The notes below the pieces were generated by a model. The model saw nothing but the letters and a program-made list of their open reading frames with translations. It did not search any database and was not told the origin of the DNA. This document shows, piece after piece, positions 57,689 to 64,000 of a stretch of 64,000 nucleotides of DNA. This stretch comes from JBBDXS01 sp040902195 (GTDB lineage: Bacteria; Chloroflexota; Dehalococcoidia; DSTF01; RBG-16-68-14): the NCBI GenBank assembly GCA_040902195.1, contig JBBDXS010000018.1, positions 1 through 64,000 on the forward strand, written 5' to 3'. The position numbers and the translations under genes are program-made. Positions within the stretch are counted from its first letter, which is position 1. Each line of letters starts with the position of its first letter.

Positions 57689-59556
57689 GTCAGCTCCTTC
57701 ACCTTCTCCGCCAGGGCTCTTGTGAAGCCGACGGTGGAGGCGATCTCCTCGACGGGGGCTTCGCGGACGGCCTTCAGCGAGCCGAACTTGCGCAGGAGCG
57801 CTTTCTTGCGCTTCGGGCCGACGCCCGGGATGGTGTCGAGCGCGGACTGCACGGCGCGCTTCTGCCGCACGCCGCGGTGGTACGTGATCGCGAATCGATG
57901 GGCCTCGTCGCGGACGCGCTGCACGAGAAAGAGCGCCTGCGACGACCTCGGCAGCACGATGGAGTCCTGCTCGTCCTTCACGAACAGCTCCTCGTTGCGC
58001 TTCGCCAGCCCCGCGACGGGCACGATGGGCTCCAGCCCCGCCTCGCGCAGCACCTGGACCGCGACGCCGAGCTGCCCCTTCCCGCCGTCGACGATGAGCA
58101 GGTCCGGCAGCGCCGCCCACGCTTCGGCTTTCGCGCGCTCGCGCGGCGACGCGCCGTCTTCTTCTTCCGGAATGCGCTCGGCGGGCGCGCTCGCCTTCTT
58201 GAAGCGACGCCGCAGCACCTCGCCCATCATCGCGAAGTCGTTCGCGCCTTCGACCGTCTTGATGCGGAAGCGACGGTACTCCTGCGGCCGCGGCCGGCCG
58301 TCGATGAAGACGACCATGCTGCCGACGGCGCTCGTGCCCTGAATGTTCGAGATGTCGTAGCACTCGATGCGACGCGGCAGGCCGGGCAGCTCGAGCGCGT
58401 CCGCGAGCCCTTCGAGCGCGGCCTCCGTCTTCCCGGTGTCGGCGAGCCAGCGCGCGTGCGCCTGGTCGAGCGCCTCCTGCGCGTTGGCCTGCGCCATCTC
58501 GATCAGCTTGCGCTTCTCGCCGCGGCTGGGCACGAGGAGCAGGACGGGCTTGCCGCGCCGCTCGCTCAGCCACGTCGATAGCAGGTCCTGCTCCGGCACG
58601 GCGAACGGCAACAACAACCGTCGCGGGATGTAGGTCGCGGACTCGTAGTACTGCTTGATGAAGCTCGAGAGCACCTCGCCGTCCGGTTCGTCGCGCGTGC
58701 CTTCGAGCGAGAAGTGGTCGGTGCCGATCATCTTCGTGCCGCGCACGAAGAGCGCCTGCACCATCGCTTCGTCGTCCTTGCGCGCGAGGCCGAAGATGTC
58801 GGCGTCCATCCGCTTCGTCGACGCCACGGTCTGCGACTCCGTTACGCGCTCGATGGCCTGGATCTGGTCTCTCAAGTGCGCCGCGCGTTCGTACGCCATC
58901 CCGTCCGAGGCGTCGCCCATCGCGCCCTTGAGCTGGCGGATCACCTCGTCCGTGCGGCCTTCGAGGAAGAGGACCGTCTGGCGAATGACCTCGTCGTACT
59001 CCTCTTTCGTGCAGTACGCGGTGCACGGCGCGATGCAGCGGTGGATGTAGTACTCCAGGCACGGGCGCGGCTCCTTGCCGGTGATGTTCATCGTGCAGCT
59101 GCGCCAGGGGAAGAGCTTCTTCGTGACATCGAGTGTCTTGCGCACGCTGCTCGCCGACGCGTACGGGCCGAAGTAGCGCCCGCCGTCGTTCGCAACGCGA
59201 CGCGTGATGTAGATGCGGGGGTACTCGTCCGCGAGATCCACCTTGAGGTAGGGGTAGTGCTTGTCGTCCTTGAGCCGCGAGTTGAAGAGCGGCTGGTGGC
59301 GCTTGACGAGCGTCGCCTCCAGGTGGAGCGCCTCTTGCGCCGTGTGCGTGACGACGTACTCGAAGTCGGCGATCTGCTCGCGCAGGAGGCGCGTCTTGAG
59401 CTCCATGCTCTGGGGCGCGCCGAAGTACGAGCGCATGCGATTGCGAAGCGAGGCCGCCTTGCCCACGTAAATCACCTTGGCCTGCTGGTTGCGAAAGGTG
59501 TAGACGCCGGGCTTCTGGGGGACCGACTTCAGCCGCTCGAGGAGCGATTCTGCCAT
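57685..59556 (-). CDS. uvrC: excinuclease ABC subunit C
   Basis: UvrC makes both cuts beside DNA damage marked by UvrAB. The 623-residue protein has the GIY-YIG nuclease (PQKPGVYTFRNQQAKVIYVG, residues ~11-30), the UVR motif region (VIRQLKGAMGDASDGMAYER), the RNase H-like C-terminal nuclease (IECYDISNIQGTSAVGSMVV and LLIVDGGKGQLG), and a helix-hairpin-helix end (TIPGVGPKRKKALLRKFGSL). The ATG at 59556 lies 9 bases after a TACAAT -10, so the leader is very short. The longer ORF from 59688 covers repeats. Confidence 0.96.
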   Translation of the reverse strand: MAESLLERLKSVPQKPGVYTFRNQQAKVIYVGKAASLRNRMRSYFGAPQSMELKTRLLREQIADFEYVVTHTAQEALHLEATLVKRHQPLFNSRLKDDKHYPYLKVDLADEYPRIYITRRVANDGGRYFGPYASASSVRKTLDVTKKLFPWRSCTMNITGKEPRPCLEYYIHRCIAPCTAYCTKEEYDEVIRQTVLFLEGRTDEVIRQLKGAMGDASDGMAYERAAHLRDQIQAIERVTESQTVASTKRMDADIFGLARKDDEAMVQALFVRGTKMIGTDHFSLEGTRDEPDGEVLSSFIKQYYESATYIPRRLLLPFAVPEQDLLSTWLSERRGKPVLLLVPSRGEKRKLIEMAQANAQEALDQAHARWLADTGKTEAALEGLADALELPGLPRRIECYDISNIQGTSAVGSMVVFIDGRPRPQEYRRFRIKTVEGANDFAMMGEVLRRRFKKASAPAERIPEEEDGASPRERAKAEAWAALPDLLIVDGGKGQLGVAVQVLREAGLEPIVPVAGLAKRNEELFVKDEQDSIVLPRSSQALFLVQRVRDEAHRFAITYHRGVRQKRAVQSALDTIPGVGPKRKKALLRKFGSLKAVREAPVEEIASTVGFTRALAEKVKELT

Positions 59557-59586
59557 CGCGCAGACATTGTAGCGGGGCAGGCGCCG

Positions 59587-59621
59587 GTCGCTGGTTGCTG
59601 GTCGCTGGTCGCTGGTCGCTG
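59587..59621. repeat. tandem 7-base repeat (GTCGCTG, five copies)
   Basis: Five consecutive heptamers, the second with one change (GTTGCTG), upstream of uvrC. Confidence 0.8.
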
Positions 59622-59720
59622 GGATGCGTCCTAGGCCATAGGCCGGGGTCTTCTCGGAGAGTCGCCGCAGGAGACAGACCCCGACCAATCAGAACCGCAG
59701 TCAGCGATCGTGCGTTCTCT

Positions 59721-59748
59721 CGCGCGGGTCTTAAGACCCGCGCCTACG
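59721..59748. repeat. dispersed palindromic repeat (CGCGGGTC / GACCCGCG type)
   Basis: CGCGCGGGTC and GACCCGCG flank TTAA, followed by CCTACGG. Related to the copies at 13793 and 45587. Confidence 0.75.
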
Positions 59749-59767
59749 GGGCGTCGACCTGAAAAAG

Positions 59768-59787
59768 CCGCGGCATTCATGCCGCGG
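59768..59787. repeat. short palindrome CCGCGGCAT / ATGCCGCGG
   Basis: Nine-base perfect arms with a 2-base loop; the arms match the inverted repeat at 22781-22832. Confidence 0.65.
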
Positions 59788-60033
59788 AAGTGAATCCCAC
59801 GGTCGCCAGCCGTGCGCCCCTACAGCACCATTGAGCATCGAGGGTCCGCCGCCGGACTCGTTCTGTGTACGACAAGGCCCCCATCCATCGACGGAGGCCT
59901 CATCACGGAACGCCCGAGGGAGGAGCCGGGTGACGCGAACGGTTCGCGTCCGACCCTCCACGCCTACCATCGACCGGCTTCTCCCGATCTGTTGCGCCGG
60001 AGGAGCGGCAACGGCGGCCGATTAGGGCCATGC

Positions 60034-60039
60034 TATACT
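60034..60039 (+). promoter_or_regulatory. extended -10 of the M50 protease operon
   Basis: TGCTATACT (60031-60039), 43 bases before the TTG start. Confidence 0.6.
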
Positions 60040-60082
60040 GACCACGACCGGTCCTTCATCGGAAGGGCGCAGGAACCATCTG

Positions 60083-60787
60083 TTGTTCTGGTATTACCTC
60101 AGCTTTCGCGACTCCGACTTCCTCCTGTTCGCATCGTTCGCGGGCGCGATCACGCTCGCGTTGATTTTGGGCATCGCCTTCCACGAGTTCTGCCACGCCT
60201 TCAGCGCGAACGCCCTCGGCGACAATACGGCTGCTCGGCAGGGCCGCCTCACGCTCAACCCGCTCGCCCATCTCGATCCGCTGGGGAGCATTCTTTTGCT
60301 GTTCGCGGGCTTTGGATGGGGCAAGCCGACGCCGGTCAATCCGTACAACCTGCGCAACGGCCCGCGCACCGGCATGGCCATCGTCGCGGCGTGCGGGCCG
60401 CTCTCGAACCTGCTCGTCGCCGCGGTGCTGGCGCTGCCGATCCGGCTGGGCTGGGTGCCGTGGCACAACGCCATCGCCGAGATCAACAGCACGGCAGGGT
60501 GGAGCAGCTCGGACTACATCGGCGTGTTTCTGTCCGCCGGCGTGGCGATCAACTGCATCCTGGCCGTCTTCAACCTGCTGCCGCTCGCCCCGCTCGATGG
60601 GTTCAAGATCTGGCTGGGCGTCCTCCCGCTCGAGATAGCGAAGCCTCTCGCGCAGATGGAGCGCTACGGTATGTTGATCCTGATGGGTCTCTTTTTTTTA
60701 GGCCCCTTCGTCTTCAACGTCAACATCTTCGGGGAGATCATCTCGCCCATAGTGACCGCTCTCTCGCACGCACTGACAGGAGTATGA
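60083..60787 (+). CDS. M50-family site-2-type membrane protease
   Basis: The 234-residue protein is one of the small rhomboid-like-named M50B peptidases. The zinc motif is FHEFCHAFSANALGD (HExxH, ~34) in a membrane helix, and the third ligand lies in PLAPLDGFKIW (~170). Four to six membrane helices are predicted. It starts with TTG at 60083 after CAGGAA. Relatives cut membrane-bound anti-sigma factors or signal peptides; none is near. It opens a run of genes that continues through aroA. Confidence 0.9.
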   Translation: MFWYYLSFRDSDFLLFASFAGAITLALILGIAFHEFCHAFSANALGDNTAARQGRLTLNPLAHLDPLGSILLLFAGFGWGKPTPVNPYNLRNGPRTGMAIVAACGPLSNLLVAAVLALPIRLGWVPWHNAIAEINSTAGWSSSDYIGVFLSAGVAINCILAVFNLLPLAPLDGFKIWLGVLPLEIAKPLAQMERYGMLILMGLFFLGPFVFNVNIFGEIISPIVTALSHALTGV

Positions 60788-60788
60788 C

Positions 60789-61280
60789 GTGACCGCTCTT
60801 GCCCGAGCACGCTACCGCGCGCGCCAATTCTTCGGCGCGCTGCGCCCGCGCATCGACCCGTCGTTGCAGGACGAGGCGCTCGCGCCGCTTTCCGACGGCG
60901 AGCGCGCGCTCTTCACGTCGATGACGCCGCGAGACCAGCAGCACTGCCTCGACGTCTACGAGCGCCTGCGTAACGATGGGCAGGACGATCGCGACCTGCT
61001 TACCGCCGCGCTCCTGCATGACGCCGGCAAAGGGCGCATCGTGCTGTGGCATCGCGTGGCGTATGTCGTAACGCCGCACCGCGTGCTCGACCGCATCGCC
61101 AGACCCGGCGACGGCCCGGGCTGGCGCCAGACGTTCTACCGCTGTCTCCATCACGAAGCGCTCGGCGCCGAGCTTGCGCGCCGCGCCGGCTCGAACGAGC
61201 AGGTCATCTCGCTCATCCGCGGCGACGGAGCGCACGATCCCCGCGTGGTCGCGCTGCACGCCGCGGACGACATGGCGTAG
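60789..61280 (+). CDS. HD-domain protein
   Basis: The 163-residue protein begins with GTG at 60789, one base after the protease stop. It has the HD motif LLTAALLHDAGKGR and a further His pair in FYRCLHHEALGAELARRAG and LHAADDMA. This is the small HD form found next to aromatic amino acid genes, probably a phosphohydrolase of unknown substrate. It is followed after 7 bases by the prephenate dehydrogenase gene. Confidence 0.82.
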   Translation: MTALARARYRARQFFGALRPRIDPSLQDEALAPLSDGERALFTSMTPRDQQHCLDVYERLRNDGQDDRDLLTAALLHDAGKGRIVLWHRVAYVVTPHRVLDRIARPGDGPGWRQTFYRCLHHEALGAELARRAGSNEQVISLIRGDGAHDPRVVALHAADDMA

Positions 61281-61287
61281 GAGCAAC

Positions 61288-62310
61288 ATGCCGAAACTCG
61301 CCATCATCGGGCTCGGACTGATCGGCGGCTCGCTCGGGCTGGCGCTGAAGCGCGCCGACCTGACGAACCTCGAGATCGCCGGCTTCGACGCGGAGTGGGG
61401 CGTCGCGTCGCGCGCGAAGCGCCTCGGCGTCATCGACACGGAGCCGCGCGATCTGCCGTCGACGGTCGAGGGCGCGGCGCTCGTCGTCATCGCGACGCCG
61501 ATCTCGCGGGTCGCGGAGGTGTTCGAGAAGATCGCGCCGTCCCTGGGCGAAGGCGCCGTCGTCACCGACACCGCGAGCACGAAGCGCGGCGTCCTCGAAG
61601 ACGCGCAGCGCCTCCTGCCGGAGCGCGTGAGCTTCGTCGGCGGGCATCCGATCGCGGGCAAGGAGCACTCCGGGCTCGACGCCGCCGAGGCCGGCCTGTT
61701 CGAGGGGCGCGCGTGGGCGATGACGCCGTCGCTGCACGCCACCGAGAAGGCGATCAAGGCCGTTGAGAACATGATCTTGCTCACGGGCGCGCAGCCACTC
61801 GTCATCGACGCGGACGAGCACGACAGCTACATGGCGGCCGTCTCGCACCTGCCACTCGTCGTCTCGACAGCGCTGTTCTCGCTCGCGCTGGGCAGCAACG
61901 CATGGGAGGACCTGGGTATGCTGGCCGGACCAGGCTTCCGCGACCTTACGCGCCTGGCGTCGACGGACCACGAGCTGAGCCGCGACATCATCGCCTCGAA
62001 CCGGGACAACGTGCTGCACTGGCTCGACCGCATGATCGAAGAGCTCAGCACCACGCGCAGCCTCATCGCCGACCCGGAGCGGGGCGATGCGCTCGCGCAG
62101 CTCTTCGAGAGCGTGCGTAACGCCCGCGACGAGTTCATCGAGTCGCCGCCGGTGCGCGCCCCGCGCGAGACGGGCACGCGCCAATCCGCGCGCGATACGT
62201 TCATGAGCGTGATGTTTGGTGACCTCCTCATGCGCGGCGCGAAGAACATGGAGAAGCAGTTCGAGGACATCGAGAAGCGCTCGAAGCCGAAGCGTGAGGA
62301 GCGTCGCTAG
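61288..62310 (+). CDS. tyrA: prephenate dehydrogenase
   Basis: The enzyme oxidises prephenate in tyrosine synthesis. The 340-residue protein starts PKLAIIGLGLIGGSLGLAL (NAD-binding GxGxxG), has VVIATPISRVAEVFEKIAP, TDTASTKRGVLEDA, FVGGHPIAGKEHSGLDAAEA and AAVSHLPLVVSTALF. No ACT or chorismate mutase domain is fused. I use the ATG at 61288 with TAGGAGC; the longer frame overlaps the HD gene. Its stop overlaps the aroA start by 1 base. Confidence 0.94.
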   Translation: MPKLAIIGLGLIGGSLGLALKRADLTNLEIAGFDAEWGVASRAKRLGVIDTEPRDLPSTVEGAALVVIATPISRVAEVFEKIAPSLGEGAVVTDTASTKRGVLEDAQRLLPERVSFVGGHPIAGKEHSGLDAAEAGLFEGRAWAMTPSLHATEKAIKAVENMILLTGAQPLVIDADEHDSYMAAVSHLPLVVSTALFSLALGSNAWEDLGMLAGPGFRDLTRLASTDHELSRDIIASNRDNVLHWLDRMIEELSTTRSLIADPERGDALAQLFESVRNARDEFIESPPVRAPRETGTRQSARDTFMSVMFGDLLMRGAKNMEKQFEDIEKRSKPKREERR

Positions 62311-63593
62311 TGGCCACCTCGGTCCGCCGTCCGGCCAGGCTGCGCGGCACCGTCCACCTGCCAGGCGACAAGTCGATCTCGCACCGGGCCGCCATGCTGG
62401 GCGCGCTCGCTACGGGAATGACGCGCGCGCGCGGCTTCCTCGCCGGCGCCGACACGCTGGCGACGCTCGATTGCCTGCGCGCGCTCGGCGTCGAGTCGGA
62501 GATCGCCGGTACGACGCTCTCGGTGCACGGCGTGGGGATGAAAGGGCTGCGCGCGCCGGCAGACGTCCTCGACGCGCGCAACTCCGGCACGACGCTGCGC
62601 ATCCTCTCCGGCGTCCTCGCCGGGCAGCCGTTCGAGTCGACGATCGACGGCGACGAGTCGCTCCGCGCGCGCCCGGTCGACCGCATCGTGACGCCGCTGC
62701 GGCAAATGGGAGCGCAGATCTCCGCGCGCGACGGCGATCGATTGCCGCCGCTCACGATCAAGGGCGGCGGGTTGCACGGCATCCGCTACCGGCTGCCCGT
62801 CGCAAGCGCGCAGGTCAAATCGTGCGTGCTGCTCGCGGGGCTGTTCGCGGACGGCGAGACGATCGTCGAAGAGCCGCAGCCGACGCGCGACCACACCGAA
62901 CGCATGCTGCGCGCGATGGGCGCCGATATCCAGCGCGAGGGCCCGGCCGTGCGCATCGTCGCGCCCGCCGCGCTCGCGGCGCTCGACCTCGATGTGCCGG
63001 CCGACCTGAGCTCCGCGGCGTTCTGGCTGGTCGCCGCCGCCGTCCATCCCGACGCGGAGGTCACGCTTCCGGGCGTGGGAGTGAATCCGACGCGCTCGGG
63101 TATACTAGAGGTCCTGTCGATGATGGGGGCCGACATCGAGGTCGGCGAGACGCGCCTGGCGGGCGAGGAGCCGGTCGCGGACATCACCGTACGCAGCTCG
63201 CGTCTCCAGCGCGTCGAGCTGGCAGGAGACCTGATGCCGCGCGTCATGGACGAGCTACCAGTCATCGCCGTCGCGGCCGCCTTCGCTGAAGGCGTAACGA
63301 CGGTGCGTGACGCGTCCGAGCTGCGCGTGAAAGAGATGGACCGCATCGCCGTCCTCGTCCGCGAGCTCGGGGAGCTAGGCGCCGCAATCGAGGAACGGCC
63401 TGACGGCTTCGTGGTCCGGGGCGGAAGCGGGCTCTCAGGACACCCGGTGAGCGGGAGCGGCGACCACAGGCTGACGATGGCGCTCGCCATCGCCGGGCTC
63501 GTCGCGGACGGCGAGACGGTGGTGGAAGACGCGGAGTCGGTAGCGGTATCCTACCCGGAGTTCTGGCGAGATCTCGAAGCGCTTGGCGGGTAA
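62310..63593 (+). CDS. aroA: 3-phosphoshikimate 1-carboxyvinyltransferase (EPSP synthase)
   Basis: AroA makes EPSP, the sixth step of the shikimate pathway. The 427-residue protein has LPGDKSISHRAAMLGALATG (Lys20 region), DARNSGTTLRILSGVLAG, the shikimate motif YRLPVASAQVKSCVLLAGL, and DLSSAAFWLVAAAVHPDA, then the C-terminal GSGDHRLTMALAIAGL. The start is GTG, sharing a base with the tyrA stop (TAGTG), so the two are coupled. tyrA and aroA form the aromatic part of the operon. Confidence 0.96.
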   Translation: MATSVRRPARLRGTVHLPGDKSISHRAAMLGALATGMTRARGFLAGADTLATLDCLRALGVESEIAGTTLSVHGVGMKGLRAPADVLDARNSGTTLRILSGVLAGQPFESTIDGDESLRARPVDRIVTPLRQMGAQISARDGDRLPPLTIKGGGLHGIRYRLPVASAQVKSCVLLAGLFADGETIVEEPQPTRDHTERMLRAMGADIQREGPAVRIVAPAALAALDLDVPADLSSAAFWLVAAAVHPDAEVTLPGVGVNPTRSGILEVLSMMGADIEVGETRLAGEEPVADITVRSSRLQRVELAGDLMPRVMDELPVIAVAAAFAEGVTTVRDASELRVKEMDRIAVLVRELGELGAAIEERPDGFVVRGGSGLSGHPVSGSGDHRLTMALAIAGLVADGETVVEDAESVAVSYPEFWRDLEALGG

Positions 63594-63643
63594 CGGAGGG
63601 GGGAGCAACCTTTCGTTCTTGAGCTTCCACGAGGAGACAGAAC

Positions 63644-63916
63644 ATGACTACGGAACTCATACACATCGGCTTCGGCAACTACATCGCGGCCAATCAGATG
63701 GTAGGGATCGCCTCCCCCGGCTCCGCGCCGATTAAGCGTCTGATCCACGAAGGCCGCTCGAAAGGCCTCACGCTGGACATGACGAGCGGCCGGCGCACCA
63801 AGGCCGTGCTGTTCATGGACAACGGCTCGGTCGTGCTCGCGGCGATTACGCCGGAGACGATCGAGGGCCGCGTGCGCAACTACCGGCGCGGCGGCTCAGC
63901 GGACGAGAGTGAGTAG
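63644..63916 (+). CDS. RemA-like (DUF370) regulator
   Basis: The 90-residue protein has the DUF370/RemA pattern: ELIHIGFGNYIAANQMVGI, PIKRLIHEGRSKGLTLDMTS, GRRTKAVLFMDNGSVVLAAI. In Bacillus RemA is a DNA-binding activator of matrix genes, and in many phyla this gene stands before gmk, as here. An AGGAGACAG site precedes the ATG. It overlaps the gmk start by 8 bases. Confidence 0.92.
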   Translation: MTTELIHIGFGNYIAANQMVGIASPGSAPIKRLIHEGRSKGLTLDMTSGRRTKAVLFMDNGSVVLAAITPETIEGRVRNYRRGGSADESE

Positions 63917-64000
63917 CGGCGCGAGCCGCTCGTCTGCCAACGACGGCGGGCCGCTGCTCGTCGTAATCTCCGGCCCCTCCGGCGCGGGCAAGGACAGCGT
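63909..64000 (+). CDS. gmk: guanylate kinase, 5' part (cut by window end)
   Basis: A GTG at 63909 begins a frame that overlaps the RemA-like stop by 8 bases. After a short Ser/Ala/Asn-rich start comes LLVVISGPSGAGKDS, the P-loop of guanylate kinase. The rest lies beyond the window. GMP kinase is essential for nucleotide supply. The order remA-gmk is typical. Confidence 0.88.
   Translation, partial: MSSGASRSSANDGGPLLVVISGPSGAGKDS

Noticed and set aside
56777..59062. 761-codon minus-strand ORF
   Set aside because: The first ~458 codons are an out-of-frame reading of uvrC; only the part from the GTG at 57688 is a real gene.

Overview
The window is GC-rich chromosomal DNA, densely coded, from a bacterium that is most likely a Chloroflexota member (Dehalococcoidia-like). 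The evidence is the mix of Ser/Thr/Pro-rich lipoproteins, dockerin and cohesin-like secreted proteins, an LPXTG-type protein, HyuA/HyuB, a large UvrA with a basic tail, a bS22-type mini-protein, extended -10 promoters and leaderless transcripts. This assignment is inference; the window has no rRNA or tRNA gene to anchor it.

Region 1 (1-15.0 kb) is a broken-up tailed-phage module. All phage genes lie on the minus strand. At the far end (14.9 to 11.8 kb) a compact packaging operon carries two small genes, a TerS-like gene, a holin-like gene, the large terminase and a Cys-cluster HTH protein. It is headed by a promoter whose spacer holds a perfect GAAC-N4-GTTC LexA-type box. Downstream on the same strand come a portal gene broken by an in-frame TAG and a 3' deletion (about 10 kb), a scaffold-like gene (2.1-2.6 kb) and an intact major capsid gene (0.2-1.1 kb). 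Unrelated genes lie between these pieces: secreted and lipoprotein genes, an HNH protein, a HlyIII protein, an LPXTG protein and a SelW/Rdx-type selenoprotein with an in-frame TGA. Several phage genes are separated from their neighbours by bidirectional terminators.

Region 2 (15-31 kb) is mostly core: RNase HII, 4-OT tautomerase, FtsH, Rex, MreB, MurA (Asp replacing the usual Cys), an RCC1-repeat/dockerin protein, GlyRS, RmuC, ferredoxin, a sorbosone-dehydrogenase-like lipoprotein, bS22, and a HAD/DinB/luciferase-domain operon.

Region 3 (31-49 kb) holds a RAYT-type transposase and a 5'-truncated relative, both carrying the short palindrome family scattered through the window. It also has UvrA, a membrane-bound LuxR-type regulator, a methyltransferase, a CcdA protein whose halves are in swapped order, a LysM lipoprotein, an M28 peptidase, HyuA and HyuB split by three unrelated genes, and a pair of GNAT paralogues.

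Region 4 (49-64 kb) carries LarE, an HD-GYP phosphodiesterase, a FadF-like Fe-S membrane oxidoreductase with a coupled mini-protein, Pcm, a membrane-anchored cohesin-like protein, a class A beta-lactamase-like hydrolase, UvrC coupled to a possible HEPN protein, then a run M50 protease - HD protein - prephenate dehydrogenase - AroA - RemA-like - guanylate kinase (cut by the window end).

The most notable items are the selenoprotein with a SECIS-like hairpin, the apparently circularly permuted CcdA, the SOS-type promoter of the phage packaging operon, the RAYT/palindrome system, and cohesin-like and dockerin proteins together in one window.
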